NCBI GenBank assembly: GCA_030037405.1
Contig: JASHRK010000234.1
Span: 1-15,366, forward strand
Reading direction: 5' to 3'
DNA: 15,366 nucleotides
Source: Acidimicrobiales bacterium
GTDB taxonomy: Bacteria > Actinomycetota > Acidimicrobiia > Acidimicrobiales > Bog-793
A program made the translations under genes and the position numbers. Shown piece after piece: positions 14,630-15,366 of the stretch; the first letter of the stretch is position 1; each line of letters starts with the position of its first letter. The notes below the pieces were generated by a model. It saw nothing but the letters and a program-made list of their open reading frames with translations, ran no database searches and was not told the DNA's origin.

Positions 14630-15366
14630 CACCAGACGAGCACGAGACGGCGGCCGCGGCGGGTCGCCCCGCCACCCTCGTGAACATCGAGGGGCTGAAA
14701 GTCGTCTTCTCCGGCCACGGGCGCCTCCGCTCTCTCGTGCGCTCCGGGGACGGCGTGCGAGCCGTGGACGGCATCGACCTCGTCGTGGGCGAGCACGAGA
14801 TCGTCGGCGTCGTCGGCGAGTCCGGCTCGGGCAAGACGACGCTCGCCAACTCGCTCCTCCGTCTCGTGCCGGTCACGGAGGGCCGCATCGTCTTCCGGGG
14901 AGAGGACATAACGAGGAAGCGGGGACGGCAGCTGCGCCGCGTCCGGCGCCAGCTGCAGATGGTCTTCCAGGACCCCCACTCGAGCCTCGACCCGAGGATG
15001 CGCGTCGCCTCCTTGCTGAACGAGCCGTACGTCATCCACGACGTCCCGACGGCTGACCGTTACAGGGTCGCCGATCTCCTCTCGATGGTCGAGCTGCCGG
15101 CTCGCGTCGCCCGCCTATACGCCCACGAGCTGTCCGGGGGGCAGGCCCGCCGTGTCGGCATCGCCCGTGCCCTCGCCCTGAAGCCGGCGCTCATCGTCGC
15201 CGACGAGCCGACGGCAGGGCTCGACGTCTCGGCTGCGAGCGCCATCTTGAACCTCCTGCAGTCGCTTCGCGACGAGCACGGCACGGCCTATGTGATCATC
15301 ACCCACGCCCTCAACGTCGTCGGCTATCTCGCCGACCGGATCTCCGTCATGTACCTCGGGCGCCTA
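14626..15366 (+). CDS. ABC transporter ATPase, DppF/OppF type (partial)
   Basis: This frame is open to the window end, giving at least 229 residues after GTG 14680 and 247 from the chosen start. Walker A is GESGSGKTT, the Q-loop is FQDPHSSLDPRM, the signature LSGGQARR and Walker B LIVADE; the switch region reads ITHALNVV. The long loop between the first strand and VRAVDGIDL is usual for DppF/OppF. The start is uncertain. CTG 14626 overlaps the previous stop as CTGA and has GAGGTGG seven bases ahead. GTG 14680 has no ribosome site. ATG 14515 and GTG 14569 would overlap the previous gene heavily. The residue after the switch His is Ala instead of Asp. The C-terminal module is missing because the window ends. 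Confidence 0.93.
   Translation, partial: MTPDEHETAAAAGRPATLVNIEGLKVVFSGHGRLRSLVRSGDGVRAVDGIDLVVGEHEIVGVVGESGSGKTTLANSLLRLVPVTEGRIVFRGEDITRKRGRQLRRVRRQLQMVFQDPHSSLDPRMRVASLLNEPYVIHDVPTADRYRVADLLSMVELPARVARLYAHELSGGQARRVGIARALALKPALIVADEPTAGLDVSAASAILNLLQSLRDEHGTAYVIITHALNVVGYLADRISVMYLGRL

Overview
The window is high-GC bacterial DNA with dense coding, frequent GTG starts, strong G/C bias at third codon positions and many 4-base stop/start overlaps. Together with the PIG-V-like mannosyltransferase this suggests an actinobacterium (Actinomycetota). A deeper placement cannot be made from the sequence. No insertion sequence, phage gene, CRISPR array or rRNA was seen.

Layout. (a) 1-847: a gene-poor stretch. 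It holds one weak minus-strand ORF, several hairpin-forming inverted repeats, a possible remnant of a GNAT acetyltransferase, and a clear tRNA-Gly(TCC) on the minus strand. (b) 911-2932, minus: an alpha/beta hydrolase and a PIG-V-like mannosyltransferase. (c) 3211-5756, plus: an OmpR-type response regulator and its histidine kinase, then a small secreted DUF5666-like protein. (d) 5807-7189, minus: a large polytopic membrane protein, possibly GT-C-like. (e) 7336-8713, minus: a D-2-hydroxyacid dehydrogenase coupled to a small Smr-domain protein, perhaps preceded by a 48-residue ORF. (f) 8735 to the end, plus: an ornithine-cyclodeaminase/mu-crystallin-family enzyme, an FAD amine/imino-acid oxidoreductase, an IclR regulator, two Dpp/Opp-type permeases and two Dpp/Opp-type ATPases. 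The last ATPase is cut by the window edge.

The most coherent system is block (f). It looks like a catabolic cassette that imports a peptide- or opine-like solute (Dpp transporter), oxidises an amine or imino acid (DAO-family flavoprotein), processes the resulting ketimine (OCD/mu-crystallin-family reductase) and is controlled locally by the embedded IclR protein. The OCD-family enzyme lacks the catalytic aspartate of true ornithine cyclodeaminases, so reduction of a cyclic ketimine is a better guess than ornithine deamination. No substrate-binding protein lies within the window. The genes are joined by ATGA/GTGA overlaps. The last junction is CTGA, which raises the possibility of a CTG start.

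Blocks (b) to (d) share a cell-envelope theme: two multi-spanning proteins, a sensor kinase with an extracytoplasmic domain and a secreted small protein. None of these families is new. The least explained pieces are the inverted repeat over the IclR start region, the duplicated start codon of the dehydrogenase, the small ORF before the Smr gene, and the structured DNA in the first 770 bases.
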